In this document: in pieces, positions 16,659-26,029 of the stretch
Position numbering within the stretch: the first letter of the stretch is position 1
How the letters are laid out: each line of letters opens with the position of its first letter
Source of the DNA: Flavobacteriales bacterium
Lineage (GTDB): Bacteria; Bacteroidota; Bacteroidia; Flavobacteriales_D; Crocinitomicaceae
Assembly: GCA_947497485.1 (NCBI GenBank)
Contig: CANMHB010000002.1
Span: forward strand, 221,859 to 285,858
Direction: 5' to 3'
DNA: 64,000 bases
Notes under the pieces: generated by a model
Told to the model about the DNA's origin: nothing
The model's input: only the letters and a program-made list of their open reading frames with translations
Database searches by the model: none
Position numbers and translations under genes: made by a program

Positions 16659-19457
16659 ATGAAACATCTTATACTTTTTGCGACCACTATATTGTCCTAT
16701 TCCATAATAAATGCACAAACATTAACAACTACTTTAAGCGGAACTTTCGTCGAAGGAATCGTTGGTGTGTATAATTTAATAAGTGTCGACACAGAAGCCC
16801 AAGGAACAACCTCTGTGACATTTTATTCAACAGATCCCACTTATTCAACCGTTTATGATTCACATACGGATACAGATAATTCTGATGGCTACAGCTGGGA
16901 TGCTGATATGGGAAATATGTTTCCTGGTTGTATCATTTGGGCAGAATTTAATGATGCATCAAACAATCTTATTGATTACTCTCCCGATTATCCATTAAAC
17001 ATTATTGCAAAACCTCATTGGTTAGTTAATGGTGGAAGTGTTGCTAATGTTTTTGTTGACCCAAGTTCATCCACAATTTCTTTTGATGGTATTTATCCAA
17101 TTTTTGAATATAATTATATAATCAATCCATCAATAAAAGGAATTGGAAACAGACCGCTCGATGTGGTGGGTAAATTCGTTTTTACTGCTTCTTACAATTA
17201 TTCCAATTTATCAAACATCAGTGTATCTTCCTCCAACGCAAATCTTGACTTCAATCTATTAAACCAAAGAGACTATTCAGAAAGTCTCGATTTAAGTGAT
17301 TCCCCATGTAGCCTTGATAATAACTTCAATTTATCAATAGTCGCATCGCAAACTTTTGAATCACCAGAAATGTCATTTAAAACACCAAAATTTAAGTTTC
17401 CTCTCGGTGCAACTGGAGTAAAAGTTAGTATTGATGCTGGCTTAACATTATATGCAACATTAACTGGACAAATTGTTATAGGAGAATCCAACGGAGAATG
17501 GGGCTTTATAGACAACGGAACGCAAACTACAAAAATTGTAGGAATATTAAACGGAAAAGCCTTTATTCGTGGTGAAATGTCTGCTTTAGCTGGTGCAGTT
17601 AAGGTTTCTGGATCTATTGAAGGTGAAGCAAGATTGGGAATAGGTTTTGAATATCAAAATATCCCTTCAGTAGTTTCAACTGGCAAATATGGTGGTGACA
17701 TACGATTATATGGTAGGGCATGTTACAAAACCCTTTGGGGCGTAGGGCCTAGCAAGTGTGTACAGTCAGACGATTGGTATTCGGGAAGTTTTGGTGATTT
17801 ATCAATTTTTAATAAAACTGGTGGGGACAACCTTTTCCAAAATTATGAATCATTCACATTTAAAGATACTGGAACTTTAGTTTTACCTGATTTTCATCCA
17901 CAGCCAAGCTTTGGGACTCGAGGTGATACGCTTTATGCTGTTTGGTTGGAGCATATTGATAATACTGGATTCATGTTGTTTTCTAGACTTGACAATTCAA
18001 TAAATGAGTTTACAGATGAAAAAATTGTTATTACTAATTCAAATTCCATTTCCAATCCAAAAGTGGCTATTCTACCAAGTGGATCGGCAATTATTACATG
18101 GTCGCAAAACAGATATGATGAAAATTCATTGCCAATTGATTCAGATGAGTTTGACCTTGTGCAAGCTCAAGATGTTTGGTTTGCAATATATGATAATGAT
18201 TTAGACAGCATTGTTTATGTTCAAAAATTAGACGACGATGAAAGTACTGCTCAAAGTGGAAGAGCAGAGGGTGAAGCATTAGTAACGGTTGGAGATAATA
18301 ATGATGCAATGATTACATGGGTAGTAACAGATGCTACGGCAGCTACAAGTGATATTTATTACACTCATTTAACGGAAACCGCTGATGCTTGGAGCATCAC
18401 CACTCCGGATATTCTTTCTGATTTACCGGGAACAAACTCAAATGTTGGTGTAGTTTACACAGATAGTGCCGCTGTATTAACGGTTTGGATTAATGACCTG
18501 GACGGAGATGAAGATACCTACAACAGCAATATGATGTATGCAGAATGGGATGGAAATACTTGGACTCCTGCTCAAACCTTAGCTACAAATGATGGTGCAA
18601 CAAAGTTGAATGAGTTATCCTTAGCTTCCAATGATGGCTATGTAGCATTTGCTTGGACAAGTTCGCAATTCGGATCAAACAATGAGTTTCAAAACCGTTT
18701 GGATATGTTGGTTTACGATGCGGTAACAGACAATTGGGATATGAACAGTGTATTCAGTGACACTGATTCAAATTACTATTTCCAACTTCCAGTAGCTTCA
18801 ATCAGTAAAACTGGAAAAGCAACCATTTGTTATCAAGTTATTGATATGTATGCAGATACGAATTACATTCCAAACGGAGAATTATATTTGTATGTTAAAG
18901 ATTTGAATACAGGAGGAGATTGGCAGGAAATTACTGAAAACGCTTACTTGTGTGATACAAACACTTTTATTTGGGACTTGACTGCAGGCTTTGCTGCAAA
19001 CGACAAATACTATGTAATCACGCAAGAATACAATGATGACGGAGTTGTAACGAATCCTTACCACGGAGTAAAGTTTGGAGATCCAGATTTGAGTTTAGTA
19101 CTTAGAGGAATTCAATTGAATTCAGACAACACAGTTGGAGATATCGAAGAACCTGGTAATGTTTCATCAGGAATCAAGGAGTTGGATAATAGAAGTGATT
19201 TCAGATTCTTAAATGCATATCCAAATCCTTTCAGCGATGTAACGGTTATTGAATACCAAATTGAAAACAGCGGTAACGTAAAAATGGAGGTGTTTGATTT
19301 TATGGGAAATAAAGTAGCTAATTTAGTTGATGCTAATCTTGGAGCTGGAATTTACAAAACTATTTTCAAAGCAGGCGATTTGCCAGGAGGCGTTTACTTT
19401 AATCGATTAACAGTAAACGGAAGATCTCAAACCAGAAAATTAGTATTGGTTAAATAA
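16659..19457 (+). CDS. large T9SS type A cargo protein, function unknown
   Basis: 932 residues. The signal peptide (MKHLILFATTILSYSIINAQ) directs export. The last 75 residues or so form a type A T9SS sorting domain: LNAYPNPFSDVTVIEYQI, MEVFDFMGNKVANLVD, GIYKTIFKAGDLPGGVYF and a basic RKLVLVK end. The middle is beta-rich with many Asp/Asn and Thr. Stretches such as VAILPSGSAIITWSQN and ALVTVGDNNDAMITWVV repeat in the second half like beta-propeller or sialidase-type blades. It is presumably secreted or surface-bound. No catalytic domain recognised. Confidence 0.85.
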   Translation: MKHLILFATTILSYSIINAQTLTTTLSGTFVEGIVGVYNLISVDTEAQGTTSVTFYSTDPTYSTVYDSHTDTDNSDGYSWDADMGNMFPGCIIWAEFNDASNNLIDYSPDYPLNIIAKPHWLVNGGSVANVFVDPSSSTISFDGIYPIFEYNYIINPSIKGIGNRPLDVVGKFVFTASYNYSNLSNISVSSSNANLDFNLLNQRDYSESLDLSDSPCSLDNNFNLSIVASQTFESPEMSFKTPKFKFPLGATGVKVSIDAGLTLYATLTGQIVIGESNGEWGFIDNGTQTTKIVGILNGKAFIRGEMSALAGAVKVSGSIEGEARLGIGFEYQNIPSVVSTGKYGGDIRLYGRACYKTLWGVGPSKCVQSDDWYSGSFGDLSIFNKTGGDNLFQNYESFTFKDTGTLVLPDFHPQPSFGTRGDTLYAVWLEHIDNTGFMLFSRLDNSINEFTDEKIVITNSNSISNPKVAILPSGSAIITWSQNRYDENSLPIDSDEFDLVQAQDVWFAIYDNDLDSIVYVQKLDDDESTAQSGRAEGEALVTVGDNNDAMITWVVTDATAATSDIYYTHLTETADAWSITTPDILSDLPGTNSNVGVVYTDSAAVLTVWINDLDGDEDTYNSNMMYAEWDGNTWTPAQTLATNDGATKLNELSLASNDGYVAFAWTSSQFGSNNEFQNRLDMLVYDAVTDNWDMNSVFSDTDSNYYFQLPVASISKTGKATICYQVIDMYADTNYIPNGELYLYVKDLNTGGDWQEITENAYLCDTNTFIWDLTAGFAANDKYYVITQEYNDDGVVTNPYHGVKFGDPDLSLVLRGIQLNSDNTVGDIEEPGNVSSGIKELDNRSDFRFLNAYPNPFSDVTVIEYQIENSGNVKMEVFDFMGNKVANLVDANLGAGIYKTIFKAGDLPGGVYFNRLTVNGRSQTRKLVLVK

Positions 19458-19590
19458 GCTCAGACTTTCAATTTCAACCTGGATTTAAATTATTAATTCC
19501 GGTTCTAAATACGCAGATTTTAAGAAAATATATGATTATAAACCATATATTCCATATGTTATGTAGGGAAATTCGTGGATATTCAAACTA

Positions 19591-21168
19591 TTATTTCAAC
19601 CGCTTCAACGCCTCCTGAAACTCGTTGTCAAATGGATTGAAAACACGGTAAAAACCTTCTTCTGTCCAAATTTGTCGACCGATTTCAGATTTTAAATAGT
19701 TGACAATTAATTTTTTGCTTTGATTAAACTCATTTGCAACAAACGAAACTTTAAAATACTTTTCGCTAAACACACAAAAACGCTTTAAAAGAGCATCATT
19801 CACATCAAATTCTTGTGTAAACTGTTTTGCTGAACTCCACTGATTGCGTTTATCTTTAACAAAATCGAATGCAAACGCACTGAATGCGCCGCTCCACTGA
19901 AGCTCTGTTAAGTAAAAGGTTCTTCCTGTTGAATCAAGCGGAACAAAGAAATCAGGATAAATTCCTCCACCACCATAGACGATTCGACCCTTACGCGTTT
20001 TAAATTTCAAGGTATCCGGTATTTTCTGTTTGTCCTGTTCATACAGCTCTCCATTGCTGAGGCGCTCTTCATCTTTCATATACTCCTCGTAGTCACCAGT
20101 GTATGGGCGCTGAATGCATCTTCCAGAAGGTGTATAGTAACGAGCAATTGTGATTCGCAGGTTGCTTCCGTCGCGTAAGCCGCGGTCTTCCTGAACCAAA
20201 CCTTTACCAAAAGACCTTCTTCCGACAATTGTTCCACGATCATTGTCTTGAATTGCACCAGCTAAAATTTCACTTGCGGAGGCAGAATTGGAATTTATTA
20301 AAACAACAACTTTCGTTTTTTCCAGCATTCCCCCACCTTTCGACTTATAGGTTTGTTCACCTGTTTTACGGCCTTTTGTTTTTACAATCGTTAACCCATC
20401 TGGTAAAAACTCATCTGCAATTTCTGTTGCTGCAGAAAGCACCCCACCTGGATTGTTACGTAAATCCAAGATCAATTTTGTCATTCCTTTAGCCTTTAAG
20501 CCTAACGCAGCCTGTTTAAACTCAGCTGCAGTAGGAACTGAAAACTGATCTATTAAAATATATCCCGTATTACTATCAACCATATAGGCGCAGGAAACCG
20601 TTTTAATTGGAATCATGTCACGTGTGATCGTAAATGATTTTTTTGACTTGCCTCTTAAAACTTTAATAGTCACATCGGTGCCTGGCTCTCCCTTTAGTTG
20701 CGCCATGACATCGTCTGTTTCAATTTTTTTCTTGCTGAGGTTTTTACCGTTGATTTCTATAATCTTATCACCAGCTTTTACTCCAACCAAATCTGATGGT
20801 GCGCCTTCAATGACATTTGAAATACAAATTGTGTCTCTCAAAAGCAAAAATCGAACGCCGATGCCACCAAATTTACCCTCAATTGATTCACTCACCGACT
20901 TCATATCCTTTGCAGAAATATAATTGCTGTGAGGGTCGAGGCGATGTAACATCTCCGAAATTGTCTTCTCAAAAATACTGTCTTTATTTACCTTATCGAC
21001 ATACCGTTGATCAAGCAAATTAAGAATGTCCTCTAGTTTTTGAACATCAGATGAACCAGAGGTTGTTCCACTTGAAACGTTCAATCCTCGACCAATCAAC
21101 AATCCAACACATAGAACCAGCGCCAGAATTAGTGGAAGTTTATAATTTGATTTTGGTTCTTCAGACAT
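19591..21168 (-). CDS. S41-family C-terminal processing protease (CtpA-like)
   Basis: 525 residues from the ATG at 21168; an upstream in-frame TTG is unlikely. It has an N-terminal membrane anchor (LPLILALVLCVGLLIG). A PDZ domain spans about 85-175 (FGGIGVRF, GVKAGDKIIEINGK). The S41 core includes LILDLRNNPGGVL and VVVLINSNSASASEILAGAI with the catalytic Ser, followed by GRRSFGKGLVQ with the catalytic Lys. A helical C-terminal extension of about 130 residues follows. It cleaves periplasmic proteins near their C-termini. Its start overlaps the deaminase stop by 8 bp, giving a coupled pair. Confidence 0.9.
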   Translation of the reverse strand: MSEEPKSNYKLPLILALVLCVGLLIGRGLNVSSGTTSGSSDVQKLEDILNLLDQRYVDKVNKDSIFEKTISEMLHRLDPHSNYISAKDMKSVSESIEGKFGGIGVRFLLLRDTICISNVIEGAPSDLVGVKAGDKIIEINGKNLSKKKIETDDVMAQLKGEPGTDVTIKVLRGKSKKSFTITRDMIPIKTVSCAYMVDSNTGYILIDQFSVPTAAEFKQAALGLKAKGMTKLILDLRNNPGGVLSAATEIADEFLPDGLTIVKTKGRKTGEQTYKSKGGGMLEKTKVVVLINSNSASASEILAGAIQDNDRGTIVGRRSFGKGLVQEDRGLRDGSNLRITIARYYTPSGRCIQRPYTGDYEEYMKDEERLSNGELYEQDKQKIPDTLKFKTRKGRIVYGGGGIYPDFFVPLDSTGRTFYLTELQWSGAFSAFAFDFVKDKRNQWSSAKQFTQEFDVNDALLKRFCVFSEKYFKVSFVANEFNQSKKLIVNYLKSEIGRQIWTEEGFYRVFNPFDNEFQEALKRLK

Positions 21169-21604
21169 CGTCAATGTTTACAATTTTTAGTACTTCCAAC
21201 CCCGCGCTTTCAAGAAAATCAATACCTGAAGTGTCTTTGTATGCCTCCTGATAAACTAAACGGGAAATCCCAGATTGTAAAACCAGTTTACTGCAATCTT
21301 TGCAGGGGGAGTGTGTTAAATACAATGTTGCGCCCTTGCAATTATTCGTAGAGCGAGCCACCTTCAAAATAGCATTTGCTTCCGCATGTAAAACATACCA
21401 ATGCGTTTCGCCGGCTTCGTTTTCACAACAATTATCAAAACCTGCAGGAGTGCCATTGTATCCATCAGAAATTATGATTGCATCTTTAACGATGATTGCT
21501 CCTACTTGTTTGCGCTTGCAATAGGATAATGAAGCCCAACTTTTTGCTAGTCTCAAATAAGCCTTATCGTAACGTAATTGTTTTTCTGTGGGTGAAACTT
21601 CCAT
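21161..21604 (-). CDS. deoxycytidylate deaminase (ComEB-like)
   Basis: 147 residues. The zinc motif HAEANAI carries His and the catalytic Glu, and THSPCKDCSKL supplies the PCxxC cysteines. IISDGYNGTPAGFDNC is the dCMP deaminase substrate loop. The product, dUMP, feeds dTMP synthesis. Its 3' end overlaps the CtpA-type protease start; this pairing is common in Flavobacteriales, though I know of no functional link. Confidence 0.9.
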   Translation of the reverse strand: MEVSPTEKQLRYDKAYLRLAKSWASLSYCKRKQVGAIIVKDAIIISDGYNGTPAGFDNCCENEAGETHWYVLHAEANAILKVARSTNNCKGATLYLTHSPCKDCSKLVLQSGISRLVYQEAYKDTSGIDFLESAGLEVLKIVNIDDV

Positions 21605-21645
21605 TTACCACAAAGGTAAAAATTTGAGGGGAAGTTAGCGGTTAT

Positions 21646-22176
21646 TTACTTGTAAAAAGGTGAAATCATCCAATAAACGATTACGCCTGTCACGGCAACA
21701 TAAAGCCAAATTGGAAAAGCGAAGCGCGTCCATTTTTTATGTTTATCAAATTTACCCTCCCAAGCAAAAAGATAAGTAAACAAAACAACGGGAATCACTG
21801 CAACACTTAACAAAATATGAGATATTAGGATAAAATAATAAACCCCTTTCATATTTCCGCCATAAACAGTTGAATCCGAAGTCATATGATAAGCCACATA
21901 ACACAATAAAAACAAAAGGGAAAGCATTAAACAGACTTGAATCAAACGCTGATGTAATACCATGTTTTTACTTTTAATTGCCAACAAAGCTGAAATTAAT
22001 AGAATTGCTGTTAATCCATTGATGCCAGCGTAAAACGGGGGAAGAAAAGAGAAATCTACACCGTCAATTCGTATTCCGAATAAAGCCGCAACTGCAATTG
22101 GAATTACAATCGATACCCCAATAATTAATTTTCTAAATTTTGCTATTTGGGCTTCACTTTTCAATGTTGTACTCAT
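21646..22176 (-). CDS. DUF420 membrane protein, oxidase-associated
   Basis: 176 residues with about five hydrophobic segments (18-36, 45-66, 76-98, 112-137, 151-172). Features such as GINGLTAILL, NMVLHQRLIQ and the HILLSVAVIPVVLFTY segment match DUF420. The conserved histidines could bind heme or copper. DUF420 genes sit next to SCO genes in many oxidase operons and are thought to help assemble the enzyme. Its start overlaps the SCO stop by 23 bp. Confidence 0.82.
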   Translation of the reverse strand: MSTTLKSEAQIAKFRKLIIGVSIVIPIAVAALFGIRIDGVDFSFLPPFYAGINGLTAILLISALLAIKSKNMVLHQRLIQVCLMLSLLFLLCYVAYHMTSDSTVYGGNMKGVYYFILISHILLSVAVIPVVLFTYLFAWEGKFDKHKKWTRFAFPIWLYVAVTGVIVYWMISPFYK

Positions 22177-22831
22177 ATTTCAGTAGTTCAATTAATTCTT
22201 TCTTTAACCTTTTATATTCGTTTTTGTTCACTGTTCCATCAAAATTCGTAACGGCATAAACACCACGAACATATCCTGATTTATCGATTAAACTAAACGC
22301 ACCCGAGTGCGCATACCCACCAGCAGCTTCGTCGTCTCGTCCAGCGAAAATCTGAAAATTTTCTATTCCCAAACGATGTGTTGCGGCTTCATCCCCTGTT
22401 AAAAAGGCCCAGTTTTTAGCTTCTATCCCATGTGTCTTACGGTAATTTTTCAAGATTGAAGGCTTGTCATTACTTGGATTAATCGTAAATGAAAGATATT
22501 GAATGTGCTCGGCATATTGCTTTGTTTCACGGTTTAAATTTTTCAATTGCGTGTTCATGATTGGACAAATAGTCGGACACGTGGCAAAAAAGAATTCAGC
22601 AACCCAAACCTTATTTTTATACGTTTTGTTTGTGACAATAACAGAATCCTCATTCAAATATGAAAAATTCGGAATGGTAGGATAAACTGTATCAACGATG
22701 GTTTTACCATCTACCTTTTTGTATTCTAAATCAAAGTTCCCGATAAATGGCAATCTTTTTGGTTTTTCTGAACACGCCGTTAAAAGGAAAATGAAGATTA
22801 AAGCCGGAATGATCAACCCTTTATTTCGCAT
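22154..22831 (-). CDS. SCO1/SenC-family copper chaperone lipoprotein
   Basis: 225 residues from the ATG at 22831 (a longer start at 22852 adds MIKNERE). The lipoprotein signal ends FIFLLTACSEK. The thioredoxin-like fold carries the copper motif FFATCPTICPIMN (CxxxC) and the downstream His in GGYAHSGAFSLID. SCO proteins deliver copper to the CuA site of cytochrome c oxidase. It lies inside the oxidase assembly cluster next to a second SCO-like protein. Confidence 0.9.
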   Translation of the reverse strand: MRNKGLIIPALIFIFLLTACSEKPKRLPFIGNFDLEYKKVDGKTIVDTVYPTIPNFSYLNEDSVIVTNKTYKNKVWVAEFFFATCPTICPIMNTQLKNLNRETKQYAEHIQYLSFTINPSNDKPSILKNYRKTHGIEAKNWAFLTGDEAATHRLGIENFQIFAGRDDEAAGGYAHSGAFSLIDKSGYVRGVYAVTNFDGTVNKNEYKRLKKELIELLKYEYNIEK

Positions 22832-23519
22832 TTCTCTTTCGTTCTTTATCATATTGTTTTTGCAATAATGCTAAATGTTCCTTCATTCTTCTAACCAAAC
22901 CCTCTTGGTTGCCTTTTAGGACCATCCGTAAATGACTTTTCTTGTCGATTAAAAGAATTAATTCTTGAAAGCTTTCGCCCCCATAGAATTCTTTTCCCGT
23001 TTGAAGCAATTTATGTCCTTTATATTCAAAGTCAAAAGTTCGTTTTGGGTTTCCAGATGCTAACATCCAAAGTTTTGGATCATAACCCTCAACATTATCC
23101 TTTAATGACTGCGTAACGGTTTCCAACTCGTTTTCTGAAAGCGGATTTCCTTTTCCATCCGTTGCAAAAGAAATAATTCGAACTTGCTTGAGTTTTTTAC
23201 GCTTATTTTTTCGAATGTGCTGATAGAGCATTTGATCAACATGCCACATCGAAATAGCACAATCTGTTGGACATGTTTTTTGAATGGTTGTTACCAAAAC
23301 GATATTCCCCTTAAAATTAGAAAAGTCAGATGGAGCTAACTTTCCGTTGGAATAAATCTCAAATTTGGAGTAAGGAACCGCGCCGTAGTCTTCAAGAACT
23401 TTGAATTTATGTTCACAGCCTCGTGTTCCAATAAAGACCAATAAAAAAGCCGGTCCAAAAACTAGTAGAAATGCAATAGCTACTTTTATTCGACCGGCAA
23501 AATTTCTTTTAGTTTCCAT
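22821..23519 (-). CDS. second SCO-like thioredoxin-fold membrane protein
   Basis: 232 residues from the ATG at 23519, which avoids overlap with the COX IV gene. An N-terminal membrane anchor (VAIAFLLVFGPAFLLVFIG) is followed by a thioredoxin-like domain with TTIQKTCPTDCAISMW, a CxxxC motif equivalent to the SCO copper site. The conserved SCO histidine is not clear: the corresponding region reads GKEFYGGESFQELILLID with no His, so copper binding may be altered. The stop overlaps the next SCO gene. Confidence 0.75.
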   Translation of the reverse strand: METKRNFAGRIKVAIAFLLVFGPAFLLVFIGTRGCEHKFKVLEDYGAVPYSKFEIYSNGKLAPSDFSNFKGNIVLVTTIQKTCPTDCAISMWHVDQMLYQHIRKNKRKKLKQVRIISFATDGKGNPLSENELETVTQSLKDNVEGYDPKLWMLASGNPKRTFDFEYKGHKLLQTGKEFYGGESFQELILLIDKKSHLRMVLKGNQEGLVRRMKEHLALLQKQYDKERKRNAK

Positions 23520-23524
23520 TTTTG

Positions 23525-23896
23525 TTAAGCGGCTCCATAAGTGGACCATGCGTGTCCAACCTCAAGCGCTTCCCATAGAGCAATGAAAATTAAATAAAGC
23601 ATAAATAAGATATATGGAATAAGAATAACATTTCTCAATGTTTTTTTCTCGTCTCCAAGGTGCATGAAAACCATCACGATGTAACCAGCTTTCAACAAAG
23701 TCATAGCAACAAACGACCACTTTACAAATGGCCAAGCACTTGAACTTTGTTTAATGTAAGCGCCCAAAGCTACCTCAACAACTGTAATTACAGTTAAAAG
23801 GATGGTTACAAAGTATATTTTTTTACGAACTGCTTTTCCGTGCTCTTCATTGTGGTGAGCATGTAACGAATATTCTATTAAATCATCTCTTTCCAT
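23525..23896 (-). CDS. cytochrome c oxidase subunit IV-type protein
   Basis: 123 residues with three hydrophobic helices (about 28-47, 55-78, 89-112), matching the prokaryotic COX4/CyoD-like family. GKAVRKKIYFVTILLTVITVVEV and the second helix WPFVKWSFVAMTLLKAGYIV are typical. It stabilises the heme-copper oxidase. It follows the subunit III genes as expected for Bacteroidota. Confidence 0.85.
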   Translation of the reverse strand: MERDDLIEYSLHAHHNEEHGKAVRKKIYFVTILLTVITVVEVALGAYIKQSSSAWPFVKWSFVAMTLLKAGYIVMVFMHLGDEKKTLRNVILIPYILFMLYLIFIALWEALEVGHAWSTYGAA

Positions 23897-23921
23897 GAGA
23901 AAATAAATTAAAGTTTCTAAA

Positions 23922-24947
23922 TCAAATTAAGTAGAAGAAGGTAAATACGAATACCCAAACTAAATCTACAAAGTGCCAATACAAACCTGTTTTTTCAACC
24001 ATTTCGTAATGACCTCTTTTGTGGTATGTTCCGGCAACTACACCTAACATGATAATAATGTTAATTACAACACCAGAAAATACGTGGAACCCGTGGAATC
24101 CAGTAATGAAGAAAAAGAATTGCGCATATTGTTGTGGACCATATTCGTTTTGCTTCAAATTAGCTCCATAAATTACATGGTTTGGCTCTCCAGCATAAAG
24201 AGACTCGTAATACATCTTTTCAGCATCTTTCCCATGAATTGGAGCATCTCCTACTTTATGCTTCTTTCCATCTTTTTTAATGATCAATTGCATGTGGCTA
24301 TCTGCCTCCTTATTAATTTTAGCGATAGAACCATCATGTAAAAGAATTTTTCCATCTTTCAATCTTCCCTTTTCAGCAGCATGTTGAAATTCATGCATCA
24401 AATCTTCCTTAATTACCGCTCCTTTTTTATGGTGTTTACCAGCTACTTCAACTGTGAAATTTTTGATTTCTCCAAAGTGACCTTTAACAACCGCTTGTGA
24501 ACCGTCAGCTAATTCAATTTTTCCAAATTCAGAACCGTGAATAAAGTGACTCCACTCCCAAGCTTGAGAACCAACGAAGAAAAACCCACCAATAATCGTA
24601 GCAATCATCCACTTAACCACACCTTTCTTATCCATTCTATGTCCGGCTTCAACTGCTAAAACCATTGTTACCGAAGAAACAATTAGAATAAACGTCATCA
24701 ATGCTACATAAAGCAAAGGATAACCATGACCAAGAAAAGGCATTGAGTTAAAGGTTTCTTCACCAATTGGCCATGCTCCCTGAAAATCATGTCTTGTAAA
24801 GCCATAAGCGACTAATAACCCTCCAAACGTCAAAGCGTCTGATACAAGGAAAAACCACATCATTAATTTACCATAACTTGTTTGGAATGGTGATTCTTTT
24901 CCTCCCCATAAAGTTTTGGCATCAAGTTGAGTTGCGTGTCCTGCCAT
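23922..24947 (-). CDS. cytochrome c oxidase subunit III with large soluble insertion (paralogue 1)
   Basis: 341 residues. COX III landmarks are present: KLMMWFFLVSDALTFGGLL, GSQAWEWSHFI, FFFITGFHGFHVFSG and the closing LYWHFVDLVWVFVFTFFYLI. Between the QAWEW helix and the next helix lies a soluble insert of about 130 residues (about 140-270) rich in His and Lys (GKHHKKGAV, KDGKKHKVG). Subunit III supports the proton-pumping core. Bacteroidota relatives of similar length exist, so the insert may be clade-specific. Subunits I and II are not in the window. Confidence 0.88.
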   Translation of the reverse strand: MAGHATQLDAKTLWGGKESPFQTSYGKLMMWFFLVSDALTFGGLLVAYGFTRHDFQGAWPIGEETFNSMPFLGHGYPLLYVALMTFILIVSSVTMVLAVEAGHRMDKKGVVKWMIATIIGGFFFVGSQAWEWSHFIHGSEFGKIELADGSQAVVKGHFGEIKNFTVEVAGKHHKKGAVIKEDLMHEFQHAAEKGRLKDGKILLHDGSIAKINKEADSHMQLIIKKDGKKHKVGDAPIHGKDAEKMYYESLYAGEPNHVIYGANLKQNEYGPQQYAQFFFFITGFHGFHVFSGVVINIIIMLGVVAGTYHKRGHYEMVEKTGLYWHFVDLVWVFVFTFFYLI

Positions 24948-24968
24948 TTTTAAGATTTTTTTGCAAGT

Positions 24969-26021
24969 TTAATGAATAAAAATCAAAAATAATAATAAAT
25001 ACGCCCACAAAAGACCTAAAAAGTGCCAGAATATTCCACCGACTCTTAGTGATAAGTTTTCTGAAGCGGTGAATCTTCCTGAAAATGAACCAATTGTAAG
25101 TCGAATTAAATAGATGAGCGCAATAGCGACATGGAGAATGTGTAAGAACGAAATAATGTATAAAAAGCTCGATGCGGTGTCAGCGGTCTCCATTGCTTTT
25201 ATTTGCAAGTAAGGTTCTAATATTTTTCCGTTGTGATATAAGTTTCGGGTTTTATATTGTAATTCTTTACCTTTAAAAAACAAGTGAAAGTCTTTTCCAA
25301 ATTCTCCTCGAACAAAAAAATCGCCGCGCTTGTCGCGAGCATGAAATGCCATAAAATTGAGGCGAATTTCATCAACATAATCTAGTTTTGTTGAGTCATT
25401 CTTGTAAAGCTCTCTATTTTTGATAAGCACCGGCTCTGATTGAAAAACCAACTCAAAATCAGGGTTCAAGCTCATCATTTTGATTGGTTTATTTTGTTTA
25501 ACCTTCTCAAATTGCTTCATGAATTTTTGATAGTCTTGAAATTCTGATTCTGTCATTTCACGACCTTTAATCAAATATTTGTTGCCATCTACTTGAATTA
25601 AATTTCCTTTGTAGCGAACTTCAAAATAATCTCCGTATCGGCCATCTGTAACCAATATATGATTGTTGACCGGGTTTATTCCTTTTTCAATAAGTTGATT
25701 GTATCCCTTGAATTGAAAATAAACAAAGAGAAGCCCAAAAACAACGGTTGAACTCATGAATAATTTCAAACCGGATTGACTGCCTTTTTTAATGGCATTT
25801 ATTGCCAGAATGAAGGTTAAACTACTTAACGCTATTGAAGCTGTACTTAACCAAAATCCTGTTGGCATAGGATATTTCAACCAAAAGGAATCGCCCATCA
25901 TAACAATGTAGGCGGAGGTTAAACCAGCAAAAAACATAACTATCGAGAAAATACCTACATAAACAAGGTTTTTCTTCATTTTTTCTCGAATTTCTGGACT
26001 TAGTTCTTTTTCGTAGTTCAT
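24969..26021 (-). CDS. cytochrome c oxidase subunit III-like with large soluble insertion (paralogue 2)
   Basis: 350 residues, where this first cox3 gene is usually near 195 in flavobacteria as I recall. Helices are at about 17-42, 55-76, 86-106, 283-307 and 328-349; LRVGGIFWHFLGLLWAYLLLF is the classic ending. Residues about 115-280 form a charged, beta-rich soluble insert located after the third helix, the same loop that is expanded in paralogue 1. It starts 8 bp after the heme O synthase gene, so it is part of the same operon. Confidence 0.82.
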   Translation of the reverse strand: MNYEKELSPEIREKMKKNLVYVGIFSIVMFFAGLTSAYIVMMGDSFWLKYPMPTGFWLSTASIALSSLTFILAINAIKKGSQSGLKLFMSSTVVFGLLFVYFQFKGYNQLIEKGINPVNNHILVTDGRYGDYFEVRYKGNLIQVDGNKYLIKGREMTESEFQDYQKFMKQFEKVKQNKPIKMMSLNPDFELVFQSEPVLIKNRELYKNDSTKLDYVDEIRLNFMAFHARDKRGDFFVRGEFGKDFHLFFKGKELQYKTRNLYHNGKILEPYLQIKAMETADTASSFLYIISFLHILHVAIALIYLIRLTIGSFSGRFTASENLSLRVGGIFWHFLGLLWAYLLLFLIFIH

Positions 26022-26029
26022 AACTTAAA

